From positions 62,001-126,000 of the forward strand of contig JAEZGX010000020.1 in assembly GCA_023416735.1 (NCBI GenBank): DNA of 64,000 nt, read 5' to 3'. The translations under genes were made by a program, and so were the position numbers. Position 1 is the stretch's first letter. Each line of letters opens with the position of its first letter. Below the pieces are notes generated by a model. That model saw only the letters and a program-made list of their open reading frames with translations. It made no database searches and was not told where the DNA came from. Source of the DNA: Verrucomicrobiota bacterium. Its GTDB lineage: Bacteria; Verrucomicrobiota; Verrucomicrobiia; Opitutales; Opitutaceae. Below are positions 50,974-60,029 of the stretch, one piece after another.

Positions 50974-53526
50974 GTGACCGATCCCTCTCATGCCGCGCCG
51001 CTGGCGCCTTCAGCCGAAATCCGCGATCCAGATGCGGCGCTCGAACGCTTCGTCCAGACGATGGCGAGTCGAAAGCTGGAGCTTTATCCGGAGCAGGAGG
51101 AGGCGATCCTGGAGCTGTTTGCGGGGCGCAATGTGATTTTGAATACGCCAACGGGTTCGGGAAAATCGCTGGTAGCGGCGGCGTTTCATTACAAAGCGCT
51201 GAGCGCGGGGGAGCGATCGGTCTATACCTGTCCGATCAAGGCGCTGGTGAATGAAAAGTTTCTCGCGCTGTGCCGGGATTTCGGGCCGGCCCACGTCGGG
51301 ATGATGACCGGCGATGCGAGCGTGAATCCGCAGGCGCCGGTGTTGTGTTGCACGGCGGAGATCCTGGCGAACATCGCGCTGCATCGCGGGGATCGGAGCG
51401 ACATTGGGGCGGTGATCATGGACGAGTTTCATTATTACTCGGATCCAGAACGTGGATACGCGTGGCAGGTGCCGCTACTCACGATGCCGAACGCGAGGTT
51501 TTTGTTGATGTCGGCGACGCTCGGCGGGACGGAGTTTTTCGAGAAAGAGTTGGAGAAACTGACGGGTGTGCCGGCGGTGACGGTGAGGAGCGATCGGCGG
51601 CCGGTGCCGTTGGAATTCGAGTATTCGGAAGTGCCGCTGGCGGAGCGGGTGGCGGAGTTGCTGCAGATGAAACGGGCGCCAGTGTATCTGGTGTATTTCA
51701 CGCAACGGGCGGCGGCGGAGGCGGCGCAGGATCTGATGAGTTTGAACGTCTGCTCGAAAGAGGAGAAGGCGGCGCTCGGGGAGGCGTTGGAAGGCGTGAA
51801 GTTCAACAGCCCGTATGGGAAGGATATGAAGCGTTGGCTGCGTCACGGGATCGGCGTGCATCACGCAGGGCTGCTGCCGAAGTATCGGATCGTGGTGGAG
51901 CAGCTGGCGCAGAAAGGCTTGTTAAAACTTATTTGTGGAACGGATACGCTCGGCGTGGGGATCAATGTGCCGATTCGCACGGTGGTCTTTACGCAGCTGT
52001 GGAAATACGACGGAGCGAAAGCGGCGGTGTTGAGCGTGCGGGATTTTCGGCAGATTGCGGGACGCGCGGGGCGAAAAGGATTCGACGATAAAGGTTATGT
52101 GATCGCGCAGGCGCCGGAGTGGATGATTGCGAACAAACGCGCGGAGGAAAAAGCGGCGGGCGATCCGAAGAAGCAGAAGAAATTGGTGAAACAGCGGGCG
52201 CCGGAAGGGAGCGTGGGCTGGGATGCGAAGACCTTTGAGCGATTGCAGACGGCGGCAGCGGAAGGGTTGACGTCGAAGTTCGACGTGACGCACGGGATGC
52301 TGCTGCTGGTGCTGAGCCGGGAAACGGATGGGTGTCGCGCGATGCAGAAGATCATCGGGGCGTCACATGAGCCGGCGGCGAAAAAGAAGGCGCTGCGGCG
52401 ACGAGCGTGGCAGTTGTTTCGCGCGCTCGTGGAGCGCGGGATTGTGGAAATTTTGCCGAAGCAGGACCGCGGGGCGGACGGAAGAAAAGTGCGGGTGAAC
52501 GTGGAGTTGCAGGAGGATTTTTCGCTGCATCAAGCGCTGTCGCTTTATCTGATCGATACGTTGCCGCTGCTGGAGCGCGAGTCGCCGGAGTATGCGTTCG
52601 ATGTGCTTACGTTGTGTGAATCGATCGTGGAGGATCCGGAGCAGATTTTGCGGCGGCAGGTGGACAAGTTGAAGACGGAGAAACTCGCGGAGATGAAAGC
52701 GGCGGACGTGCCGTATGAGGAGCGGATGGAGAAGCTCGAGCAGATCGAGCATCCGAAGCCGCGGCGGGAGTTTATCTACGATACTTTCAATGCCTGGGCG
52801 GCGGCGCATCCTTGGGTGGGGCAGGAAAACGTGCGGCCGAAGTCGATCGCGCGGGAGATGTATGAGCGCTATTTGTCGTTCGCGGAGTATGTGCGCGAGT
52901 ATGGGTTGGAGCGATCGGAAGGATTGTTGCTGCGGCATCTCTCGCAGACTTGGAAAGTGTTGAGTCAGACGGTGCCGGAGAGCGCGAAGACGGAGCCGGT
53001 GATCGAGATGGAGGAGTATTTCCGGGAGCTGATTCGCGGAATCGACGCGAGTCTGTTGGAGGAGTGGGAGCGGTTGAAGGATCCGAATTATGTGGCGAAG
53101 GAGGAGGGCGGGGTGGAGAAGCCGGCGCGTCCGACGACGTTTGATGTGACGCGGGATCGCGACGGATTTCGGCGAATGGTGCGCGCGGCGGTGCTCGGGT
53201 TTTTGCAGGACGTGGCGGCGCGAGATTGGGAAGCGGCGGCGGCGCGATTGGCGAATGTGGACGAAAAGGAGGCGCGGAGGATCGAGGATGCGTTTCGCGT
53301 TTACCTCGGGGAGCGCGGGCGGATGCGACTGGATCCGGAGGGACGTTCGACCAAGCACACGCACTGGGGCGAAGAAAGTGGGGACGGCGTGTGGCGCGTG
53401 GCGCAGGTTCTCATCGATTTCGAGGAACTGAACGACTGGGAGGCGACGTTCAGCGTGTCGCTGGCGGAGTCGCGCGCGGCGGATCGGGTGATGCTACGAT
53501 TTGAGGGGGTCGGGGCGATTGGGTAG
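50974..53526 (+). CDS. Ski2-like DEAD/DEAH-box helicase (DUF3516 type)
   Basis: 850 residues from GTG 50974. Helicase motifs are all there: Q-motif region LYPEQEEAILELF, Walker A TPTGSGKS at 58-65, IMDEFHYY (motif II), LLMSATLGG (III), HHAGLLPKYR, GVGINVPIRTVVF and RQIAGRAGRKGFD (VI). The C-terminal half has the DUF3516-type region with many basic and acidic helices. Homologues are assumed to unwind RNA in turnover or ribosome-related work. Monocistronic by context, divergent from the TBDR and closed by a hairpin. The 249-base gap before it shows nothing recognisable apart from presumed promoters. Confidence 0.9.
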   Translation: MTDPSHAAPLAPSAEIRDPDAALERFVQTMASRKLELYPEQEEAILELFAGRNVILNTPTGSGKSLVAAAFHYKALSAGERSVYTCPIKALVNEKFLALCRDFGPAHVGMMTGDASVNPQAPVLCCTAEILANIALHRGDRSDIGAVIMDEFHYYSDPERGYAWQVPLLTMPNARFLLMSATLGGTEFFEKELEKLTGVPAVTVRSDRRPVPLEFEYSEVPLAERVAELLQMKRAPVYLVYFTQRAAAEAAQDLMSLNVCSKEEKAALGEALEGVKFNSPYGKDMKRWLRHGIGVHHAGLLPKYRIVVEQLAQKGLLKLICGTDTLGVGINVPIRTVVFTQLWKYDGAKAAVLSVRDFRQIAGRAGRKGFDDKGYVIAQAPEWMIANKRAEEKAAGDPKKQKKLVKQRAPEGSVGWDAKTFERLQTAAAEGLTSKFDVTHGMLLLVLSRETDGCRAMQKIIGASHEPAAKKKALRRRAWQLFRALVERGIVEILPKQDRGADGRKVRVNVELQEDFSLHQALSLYLIDTLPLLERESPEYAFDVLTLCESIVEDPEQILRRQVDKLKTEKLAEMKAADVPYEERMEKLEQIEHPKPRREFIYDTFNAWAAAHPWVGQENVRPKSIAREMYERYLSFAEYVREYGLERSEGLLLRHLSQTWKVLSQTVPESAKTEPVIEMEEYFRELIRGIDASLLEEWERLKDPNYVAKEEGGVEKPARPTTFDVTRDRDGFRRMVRAAVLGFLQDVAARDWEAAAARLANVDEKEARRIEDAFRVYLGERGRMRLDPEGRSTKHTHWGEESGDGVWRVAQVLIDFEELNDWEATFSVSLAESRAADRVMLRFEGVGAIG

Positions 53527-53540
53527 AGGGCGAGACGAGC

Positions 53541-53562
53541 GGCGGGGTCGGGAGGCCCCGCC
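53541..53562. terminator. Bidirectional hairpin between convergent genes
   Basis: GGCGGGG/CCCCGCC 7-bp stem with an 8-base loop between the helicase stop and the methyltransferase stop, only 5 bases from the latter. Confidence 0.5.
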
Positions 53563-53567
53563 CTACA

Positions 53568-54560
53568 TCAACGCATTTTCTCGCGGCGGGCGTGGAGGAC
53601 CTGGAATTTTTGCCCGAGATGGGTGGGGTGGAGGAGTTGGAGGAGCGAAAGCTTTTGGGGACTGAAGCGGGCGGCTTGGTCGGTGGAGATGCGGGAGATG
53701 AAGTCGATCGCGTGACGGATGAAGAACGATTCCTGGGACTCGAGCGCAAGGTGTTGGAAGCCGTTTTCGCGGAGGGCGGTTTCAATCCAGTCCCAGCAGA
53801 TGTGGCAGGTGAGGTCTTGTTCGCCGGGTTGAGCGAGGAGGTCGTTGGATTGGCGGTGACGATGGTAGGCGCGCGCAGTGCCGGCCGGGGTGTTTTCAAC
53901 GAGTTCGGGCCAGGTTTTGCCGTAGTCGAAGGCGACGAAGAGGCCGTGCCACGGTTGGGCGGAGATTTCGCGGGCGAGGGCGGCGGCGGCGAACGGGGTG
54001 TCGAGGATGTATCCGTCGGGGGCGGACGCGGGAAGTTCGACGGGAAGGGACGGGAGGGGGAGTTCGATTTCGACGAGGATGTCGTCGCGGAGGGCGACGC
54101 CGAGCTCGCGCCAGGCGTGGCCGCGAAAAACGAAACGGCGGAAAGGTTGGGCGTCGAAGAGCTCGTTCGAGAAAACGACGCAGGCGCCGGAGAGCGAGAG
54201 TGGTTCGCCGACGCGGAGTGTGCGGACGGCAGCGAAAGGATGAGAGACGTTGGCGAGGATGCCGGCGGGGTTTTCGGCGCCGATCTCGACGAACGTGTGG
54301 AGCCGGGCGGCAGAGGGGCCGCCGAGAAGGGCGGTGCAGGCGGCGGCGACGAGTTCGCCGAAGACAGGTCCGCTGGTGCTGGCGGTGAAGAAGTCGGTGC
54401 CGGGAGCGTAACCGATGCGCTGACGCGGTTGGCAGTAGTATCCAATTTCTGGATCGTAGAGGGCGAGCGACATGAACCTGTCGAACGGCATGGACGCGTT
54501 CGCGTCGGCGCGAGCAGCGAAGAGGCGGCGGAAAGCGTCGGAAGGAGGGCGCTCGGACAT
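53568..54560 (-). CDS. MidA/NDUFAF7-type SAM-dependent methyltransferase
   Basis: 330 residues from ATG 54560. N-terminus FDRFMSLALYDPEIGYYCQPRQRIGYAPGTDFFTAS with GPVFGELVA is the PF02636 signature; HTFVEIGAENPAGIL is the SAM loop and VVFSNELFDAQPFRRFVFRG the family's central block. Mitochondrial NDUFAF7 methylates an arginine of a complex I subunit; bacterial targets are mostly unknown. No signal peptide. Divergent from the S41 protease gene by 119 bases. It ends in LHARREKMR. Confidence in family is high, in target low. Confidence 0.85.
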   Translation of the reverse strand: MSERPPSDAFRRLFAARADANASMPFDRFMSLALYDPEIGYYCQPRQRIGYAPGTDFFTASTSGPVFGELVAAACTALLGGPSAARLHTFVEIGAENPAGILANVSHPFAAVRTLRVGEPLSLSGACVVFSNELFDAQPFRRFVFRGHAWRELGVALRDDILVEIELPLPSLPVELPASAPDGYILDTPFAAAALAREISAQPWHGLFVAFDYGKTWPELVENTPAGTARAYHRHRQSNDLLAQPGEQDLTCHICWDWIETALRENGFQHLALESQESFFIRHAIDFISRISTDQAARFSPQKLSLLQLLHPTHLGQKFQVLHARREKMR

Positions 54561-54679
54561 GGAGACGTTGAGCAGAAATCGGGGGCGGAGGCTTGTCGAG
54601 GACGCGGCGAACAAGTCGGCGCGATCTGGATGGCGATGAAGCCATTTACAAGGGACGAGGGATCCGCACAGTCGCCGGG

Positions 54680-55966
54680 ATGCGTAGACGGATTCCGCTG
54701 ATCGTTGCCGGGGTAGCGACAGGCATTGCCCTGACGCTGGGGGCGACGCGGATGTCGCAGGCGTGGGGTTTCCTGCCGAACCGGGAGCTGAATCGGGCGG
54801 CGGACCGAGTGAAGGATGTGCTGCGATTGGTGAACGAGCACTATGTGGAGGCGGACGACGTGTCGTATGAAGAACTGACGAAAGCGGCGGTGCATGGCAT
54901 GGTGGCATCGCTGGATCCGCATTCGGATTTTCTCGATGCGGCGGACATGGATGACTTGGAGGAGCAGTTGAGCGGGAATTTCAGCGGAGTGGGGCTTCAG
55001 GTGGAGATTCGCGAAGGACGCGTGCTGGTGATTGCCCCGATCGCGAATTCGCCGGCGGAGCGCGCCGGGGTGGAGCGGGGAGACGAGATCCTGGGCGTCG
55101 AGGGGAGAGGTTTCGACCAGGATGTGACGGTGGATGAAATCGTGGACCGACTGCGCGGGCGGCCGCGGTCGAAAGTGACCTTGGATCTGCTGCGGGCGCG
55201 GGAAGGGAAACGGTTTCAGGTGACGCTTCAGCGTGAAACGATCGAACTGGAATCGGTTCGCGCCGTGGAAGTGCTGTCGGACAAAACCGGATACATTTTG
55301 CTGAGCGAATTCACGGATCACACGGCGCGGGATTTTCGCCGCGCGCTCGAACGACTGGAAAACGAAGGCATCGCCAGCCTCGTGATCGATTTGAGGAATA
55401 ATCCCGGCGGCTTGCTGGAAACCGCGGTGGCGGTGGCAGAGCCGTTTTTCGAGCGCGGGGAGGAAATCGTGTCGACCCGTGGGCGGAGGCCGGAGGATAC
55501 GACGATTTACCGGGCGCAGCGCGAGGTGCCGAAACGGGGGTGGCGGATGGCGGTGCTGATCAACGGCCATACGGCAAGTGCGGCGGAAGTGTTGACCGGG
55601 GCGTTGAAGGACACGCAGCGCGCGATCGTGGTGGGCGAGCGCTCGTTTGGGAAAGGATCGGTGCAGACGATCTTTCCGCTGCGGACGGGTGACGGCGTGA
55701 GGTTGACGACGGCGCGGTATTTCACGCCCTCGGGCGTGAGTATCCATGGAACGGGTATATCGCCGCAGGTGGAGGTGACGTTGGATGACGACGAAAGGAG
55801 CAAGTTGACGGTGCAGCTGGCGCGGACGGACGTGTCGGACCCGCACGAATTCAAGGAGCGGTTCGGGTTCGAGCCGATTGAAGACCGGCAGTTGCAGGCA
55901 GCGCTGCAGGTGTTGCGAGGAGCGGAAATCATGGCGACGCGGAGCCGCGTCATTTCACGCCGATGA
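54680..55966 (+). CDS. S41-family C-terminal processing protease
   Basis: 428 residues from ATG 54680; an earlier start would precede the hydrophobic signal anchor RIPLIVAGVATGIALTLGA. Domains: N-terminal helical region (LVNEHYVEADDVSYEELTKAAVHGMVASLDPHS), a PDZ domain with GVGLQVEIREGRVLV and the carboxylate loop, then the S41 core SLVIDLRNNPGG, NGHTASAAEVLTGAL (catalytic Ser) and GERSFGKGSVQ (catalytic Lys). Cleaves proteins from the C-terminus in the periplasm. It overlaps tsaD by 4 bases (ATGA), so the two are coupled. Confidence 0.9.
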   Translation: MRRRIPLIVAGVATGIALTLGATRMSQAWGFLPNRELNRAADRVKDVLRLVNEHYVEADDVSYEELTKAAVHGMVASLDPHSDFLDAADMDDLEEQLSGNFSGVGLQVEIREGRVLVIAPIANSPAERAGVERGDEILGVEGRGFDQDVTVDEIVDRLRGRPRSKVTLDLLRAREGKRFQVTLQRETIELESVRAVEVLSDKTGYILLSEFTDHTARDFRRALERLENEGIASLVIDLRNNPGGLLETAVAVAEPFFERGEEIVSTRGRRPEDTTIYRAQREVPKRGWRMAVLINGHTASAAEVLTGALKDTQRAIVVGERSFGKGSVQTIFPLRTGDGVRLTTARYFTPSGVSIHGTGISPQVEVTLDDDERSKLTVQLARTDVSDPHEFKERFGFEPIEDRQLQAALQVLRGAEIMATRSRVISRR

Positions 55967-57009
55967 ATAAGAATCGAATTCTGGCGTTGGAAAGTTCGTG
56001 CGACGAAACGGCGGTTGCGGTTTTCGATCCGCAACGAGGATTTCTCGGCGAGTGGGTGCACAGCCAGATCGCGCTGCATGAGAAGCATGGCGGCGTGGTG
56101 CCGGATTTGGCGACGCGCGAACATTTGCGGAATTTCGGGCCGTTGTTCGAACGGGCGAGGAAGGAAGTCGGATTCGACGGGATCGGCGAAATCGCGGTGA
56201 CGAACGGACCCGGACTGGCGGCGTGTCTGGCGATTGGGGTGGGGGCGGCGAAAGCCCTGGCGCTGAGTTGGGACGTGCCGGTTGTCGGCGTAAATCATCT
56301 CCGCGGGCATGCATGGTCGCCGTTTGTGGCGGTGCATGAACGAGGGCCGGAGGAGTTCGAGCGGGCGCTGGAAGGATTGCTGCCGCATCTCGGATTGATC
56401 GTCTCGGGAGGGAACACGCTGCTGTTTGCGTTGGATGAAGCGCGGACGATCACGGTGCTGTCATCGACGCGCGACGATGCAGCAGGAGAGGCGTTGGACA
56501 AAGGTGCGAAGCTGCTGGGCCTCGGCTATCCGGGCGGACCGTTGATCGAGAAGCTGGCGAGGAATGGCCGGGTGGACGCGTATGATTTTCCGCGAGGAAT
56601 TGGTCGAAAGGATGAGCTGGATTTCAGTTTCTCGGGGTTGAAGACGAGTTTGCGGTATTTGATCGAGAAGATGACGCCGGAGGACGTGGAGGCACGGCGG
56701 GGCGATTTGTGCGCGAGCTATCAGCAGGCGGTGATCGATGCGCTGGCGAGGAAAACGAAAGCGGCGCTGCGGCAAGGCGAAGGACGGTATCGCAGTGTCG
56801 GGTTGTCGGGCGGGGTGGCGAACAACGGGGCGTTGCGGGCGGCGCTGGAAGAACTAGCGCGACGCGAGCGCGTGGAGTTTTTGGCGGCGAAAGCGCGACA
56901 CACGGGCGACAACGCGGGGATGATCGCGTTTGCAGCGTGGGCGGATCGTGCGGGAGCTGAGCGCGCGGCGGGAATGGGCCTGCGCGTGGAGCCGAGTTTG
57001 GGATTGTAG
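55963..57009 (+). CDS. tsaD: tRNA N6-adenosine threonylcarbamoyltransferase
   Basis: 348 residues. ALESSCDETAVAV at the N-terminus, the metal-binding VNHLRGHAW, LIVSGGNTLLF, DDAAGEALDKGAKLLGLGYPGGP and LSGGVANNGALR are the classic Kae1/TsaD ASKHA-fold blocks. It transfers threonylcarbamoyl to A37 of ANN-decoding tRNAs, in the cytoplasm, with TsaB/TsaE. Overlaps the protease stop by 4 bases. Converges with rpoN, 37 bases away. Confidence 0.95.
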   Translation: MNKNRILALESSCDETAVAVFDPQRGFLGEWVHSQIALHEKHGGVVPDLATREHLRNFGPLFERARKEVGFDGIGEIAVTNGPGLAACLAIGVGAAKALALSWDVPVVGVNHLRGHAWSPFVAVHERGPEEFERALEGLLPHLGLIVSGGNTLLFALDEARTITVLSSTRDDAAGEALDKGAKLLGLGYPGGPLIEKLARNGRVDAYDFPRGIGRKDELDFSFSGLKTSLRYLIEKMTPEDVEARRGDLCASYQQAVIDALARKTKAALRQGEGRYRSVGLSGGVANNGALRAALEELARRERVEFLAAKARHTGDNAGMIAFAAWADRAGAERAAGMGLRVEPSLGL

Positions 57010-57046
57010 GTGATCGCGGCGGCTCACCGAGGACGGTTCGCCCGAG

Positions 57047-58552
57047 CTATTTATAGTCGCGGCGGAGATTACTCGGGAGAATGCCGAGTTCTTCGCGGTA
57101 TTTGGCGACGGTGCGACGGGCGAGGGTGATGCCTTTTTCCTGCAGCTTGGCGACGAGTTCCTGGTCGCTGAGCGGAGAGGATTTGTCTTCGAGGGTGACG
57201 AGGTCGGCGAGCATCTCCTTCACGCTGGTGTTGGAGACGGCGGCGCCGCTTTCGGCCTGATAGCCGGTGGTGAAGAAGAACTTGAAGTCGAAGACGCCGT
57301 GCGGGGTCTTCATGTATTTGTTGGCGATGGCGCGGCTGACGGTGGTTTCGTGAACGCCGACGATGTCGGCGATCTGCGTCATCGTGAGCGGACGAAGGTG
57401 CGCGACTCCGTTTTCGAAGAAAGGCGTCTGCGCTTTGATGATTTCTCGGGTAATGCGCTCGATCGTGCGCTGACGCTGCTCGATAGAATCGATGAGGAAT
57501 TTGCCGGAGCGCATGCGCTCGCGGAGGTAGTCGCGTTCGTCTTTGGAGAGGGTTCCCTTGGCGATGAGCTCGCGGTAGGTGGAGGAGATACGAAGGCGCG
57601 GGATGTAGTCGCTGTTGAGGTGGATTTTCCACTCGTCGCCGTCTTTTTCGACGACGACATCGGGGACGACGACGCGGTTGTTGTCCTCGGCGAAACGGCG
57701 GCCGGGGGCGGGATCGAGTTTGCCGATTTCTTCGATGGCGGCTTGGACGTCATCGGGAGCGGCGCCGAGTTTGCGGGAAAGCTCGGGAATCCGACGGCGC
57801 GAAAGGAGATCGAAGTGATCGCGCAGCATGCGAGCGGCGAGGGTGTCGCTGCGGCCCTTGGCGTGGAGCTGGGCGAGGAGACATTCGGGGAGCGTCTGGC
57901 TGCCGATGCCGGGCGGATCGAACGATTGGAGAAGTTTCAGCGCTTCGACGACGGCGTCGTAGGGAAGATTGGCCTGGAGAGCGACGTCGGAGGGCGATTG
58001 AGCGAGGTAGCCGCGATCGTCGAGATTGCCGACGAGTTGTTTGAGGGCCTCGAGCACGTCCGGCGACACATCGGAGAGGACGACCTGTTGCATCAGGTGT
58101 TCCTGGAGCGAGGTTTCGCTGACGAGCGAGTCGAAGAAGTGCTGACGTTTCTCGGCGTCTTCGGCGGTGTAAGATTGTTGGGCGCCGCCGGCGTTGGCCA
58201 TGTGGTCGCGCCAGTCGTCGTCGAGTTTGCCGAGGATTTCGAATTGCTTGGTGAAATCCATCTCCTCGCGCGACGGCTCGTCGCCGTTGGAGTCGTTGCT
58301 GGAGTGAGAGGAGTCGTCGCCGTCGTGATCGGAACCGTCGGTTTCGGGAGCATCGGCGGGCTTGTCGATGCTCTCACCCTCCATGGGGAGCTCCTCGAGT
58401 GTGGGATTGGCCTGCAATTCCTCCTGGATCACGGAGCGCAGATCGAGGGCGGCCACCTGAAGGATCTTCAGGGACTGCCGGAGCTGGGGCGCGAGAACGA
58501 GGGATTGGGTCTGGCGCTGGCGAAGTTCGTGGCTAAAGGACGGCCCGCTCAT
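57047..58552 (-). CDS. rpoN: RNA polymerase sigma-54 factor
   Basis: 501 residues. Region I: LRQRQTQSLVLAPQLRQSLKILQVAALDLRSVIQEELQANP (Gln-rich activator-interacting segment). An acidic Asp/Ser-rich region II follows (SDHDGDDSSHSSNDSNGDEP). Region III holds the core-binding domain, and the HTH is TMTQIADIVGVHETTVSRAIANKYMKTPHG. The RpoN box is RRTVAKYREELGI near the C-terminus. Directs RNA polymerase to -24/-12 promoters that need AAA+ activators. Possibly co-transcribed with the upstream kinase gene (gap 30 bases). Confidence 0.95.
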   Translation of the reverse strand: MSGPSFSHELRQRQTQSLVLAPQLRQSLKILQVAALDLRSVIQEELQANPTLEELPMEGESIDKPADAPETDGSDHDGDDSSHSSNDSNGDEPSREEMDFTKQFEILGKLDDDWRDHMANAGGAQQSYTAEDAEKRQHFFDSLVSETSLQEHLMQQVVLSDVSPDVLEALKQLVGNLDDRGYLAQSPSDVALQANLPYDAVVEALKLLQSFDPPGIGSQTLPECLLAQLHAKGRSDTLAARMLRDHFDLLSRRRIPELSRKLGAAPDDVQAAIEEIGKLDPAPGRRFAEDNNRVVVPDVVVEKDGDEWKIHLNSDYIPRLRISSTYRELIAKGTLSKDERDYLRERMRSGKFLIDSIEQRQRTIERITREIIKAQTPFFENGVAHLRPLTMTQIADIVGVHETTVSRAIANKYMKTPHGVFDFKFFFTTGYQAESGAAVSNTSVKEMLADLVTLEDKSSPLSDQELVAKLQEKGITLARRTVAKYREELGILPSNLRRDYK

Positions 58553-58582
58553 GAAGAAGATAGTCGTGGAAGGGACGGGGAA

Positions 58583-59575
58583 TCATCTCAGGGGCGGGGA
58601 GACGAGGACAGATTGAGGAGTGGAGGTGAAAAGGGGCGGCGGCGTGACACCGAAGAGTTCTTTGAGATAGACGCCGAGCTTCTCGTTGGTGGGACCGTAA
58701 CGATCGCTGTAGAGGTAAACCTCGAGATCGTTGAGCATCTCGAAGGCGGATTGGTAGCGTTTGTCGCGGTCGCGTTGAAGGGCGCGCTGGATGATGGCTT
58801 CGAGCTTCGGGTCGATATCGGCGCGGAGGTCGCCGAATCGCGGAATCGGCATCGAGAGGATGTTGCGGCGCGACTGGGTGCGATCGATGGCGCGGAAGAT
58901 GTTTCGGCCGAGGAGAAGTTCGGTGAGGACGATGCCGAGCGGGAAGAGATCGGCGCGAGCGTCGGTGACGGCGTAGCTGGCTTGTTCGGGGGAGAGGTAT
59001 TCGTCTTTGCCGGCGATGACCTTGCCTTCCTCGTTATACATGAGGTCGAGGGCCTTCGCGATGCCGAAGTCGGTGAGCTTCACGTCGCCCTCGTAGGCCA
59101 TCATGATGTTCTTCGGGCCGATGTCGCGGTGGACGATGTTGAGATGGCGGCCCTCGCGGTCGCGTTTTTCGTGGGCGTAGCAGAGACCGCGAGCGACGCG
59201 CGAGACGATGAAGGCGGCGAGGTCGAGGGGGATTTGGCGGCCGAGAGCGCGATGTTTGTCGAGGAACTGCTCGAGGTTCACGCCGCGGACGAACTCCATC
59301 ACCATGAAATACTGACCGCCGACCTGACCGAGGTGGTAGGTTTGGACGATGTTGGTGTGGATGAGGTCGGCGACGAGACGGGCCTCGCCGATGAAGTTGT
59401 TTTGGAACTCCTCGATGGCGGAGTATTCCTCGCGAATGAGTTTTACCGCGACGACCTTGCGGAAGCGGCCGGCGCCGAGCTGTTCGGCTTCGTAAACGAC
59501 GCCCATGCCGCCCTCGGCGACCTTACGCACCATCTCGTAGTGAATTTCGTTGAAGACGTGTTTGATGGCGGGCAC
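58583..59575 (-). CDS. Serine/threonine protein kinase
   Basis: 330 residues from GTG 59575 (an upstream TTG only adds an unrelated tail). Hanks kinase elements: glycine loop AEGGMGVVY, VAVK (Lys45), HRDIGPKN at 149-156, DFG at 169-171, and SPEQ in the activation segment. The Lys that normally follows HRD by two positions (HRDLKPxN) is Gly153. Downstream of the kinase domain there are only some 50 residues (a Pro/Thr-rich tail), with no sensor or TM segment, so it is likely cytoplasmic. Lies 30 bases before rpoN in the same direction. Confidence 0.85.
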   Translation of the reverse strand: MPAIKHVFNEIHYEMVRKVAEGGMGVVYEAEQLGAGRFRKVVAVKLIREEYSAIEEFQNNFIGEARLVADLIHTNIVQTYHLGQVGGQYFMVMEFVRGVNLEQFLDKHRALGRQIPLDLAAFIVSRVARGLCYAHEKRDREGRHLNIVHRDIGPKNIMMAYEGDVKLTDFGIAKALDLMYNEEGKVIAGKDEYLSPEQASYAVTDARADLFPLGIVLTELLLGRNIFRAIDRTQSRRNILSMPIPRFGDLRADIDPKLEAIIQRALQRDRDKRYQSAFEMLNDLEVYLYSDRYGPTNEKLGVYLKELFGVTPPPLFTSTPQSVLVSPPLR

Positions 59576-59700
59576 GACGGCGGCGAGAGAACAGCGGTGA
59601 GCCGGGACTGGCAAGAGCGCATTCGGATTTCGGCCCGAAAGCTGCTGTGGCGAACAGTCGGAGCGTTTGACAGGCCGGTGGGCGATTCTAGTTTCGCGGC

Positions 59701-60018
59701 ATGATTACGCTTTCTCCACGAGCGGCCCAACAAGTCCGCACGATGCACGCGGAGCTGAATGACCCGGCGAAGAAGCTGCGGGTCTTCATCGAGACGGGAG
59801 GCTGCTCGGGCTTCCAGTATGGAATGTCGTTTGATGCGCCGAAAGCGGACGACACGGAGCTGGAGAGCGAGGGCGTCTCGATGGTGATCGATCCGGCGAG
59901 TCTGGCTTATCTGAATGGATCGCTGATCGACTTCGACGACGGGCTGCACGGGAAGGGTTTCGAGATCAAGAACCCCAACGCGACGAGCACGTGTGGATGC
60001 GGAAAGTCGTTTAATTGA
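59701..60018 (+). CDS. HesB/IscA-type iron-sulfur assembly protein (ErpA-like)
   Basis: 105 residues. The three conserved cysteines are Cys35 in ETGGCSGFQY and Cys98 and Cys100 in STCGCGKSF. ITLSPRAAQQVR at the start and GISxS-like loops match A-type carriers, which receive Fe-S clusters from a scaffold and pass them to apo-enzymes. Variation (FQYGMSFD in place of ..YGLEFD) is within range. Single gene, convergent with the methyltransferase, divergent from the kinase. Confidence 0.9.
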   Translation: MITLSPRAAQQVRTMHAELNDPAKKLRVFIETGGCSGFQYGMSFDAPKADDTELESEGVSMVIDPASLAYLNGSLIDFDDGLHGKGFEIKNPNATSTCGCGKSFN

Positions 60019-60029
60019 TGAGGCCGGTC

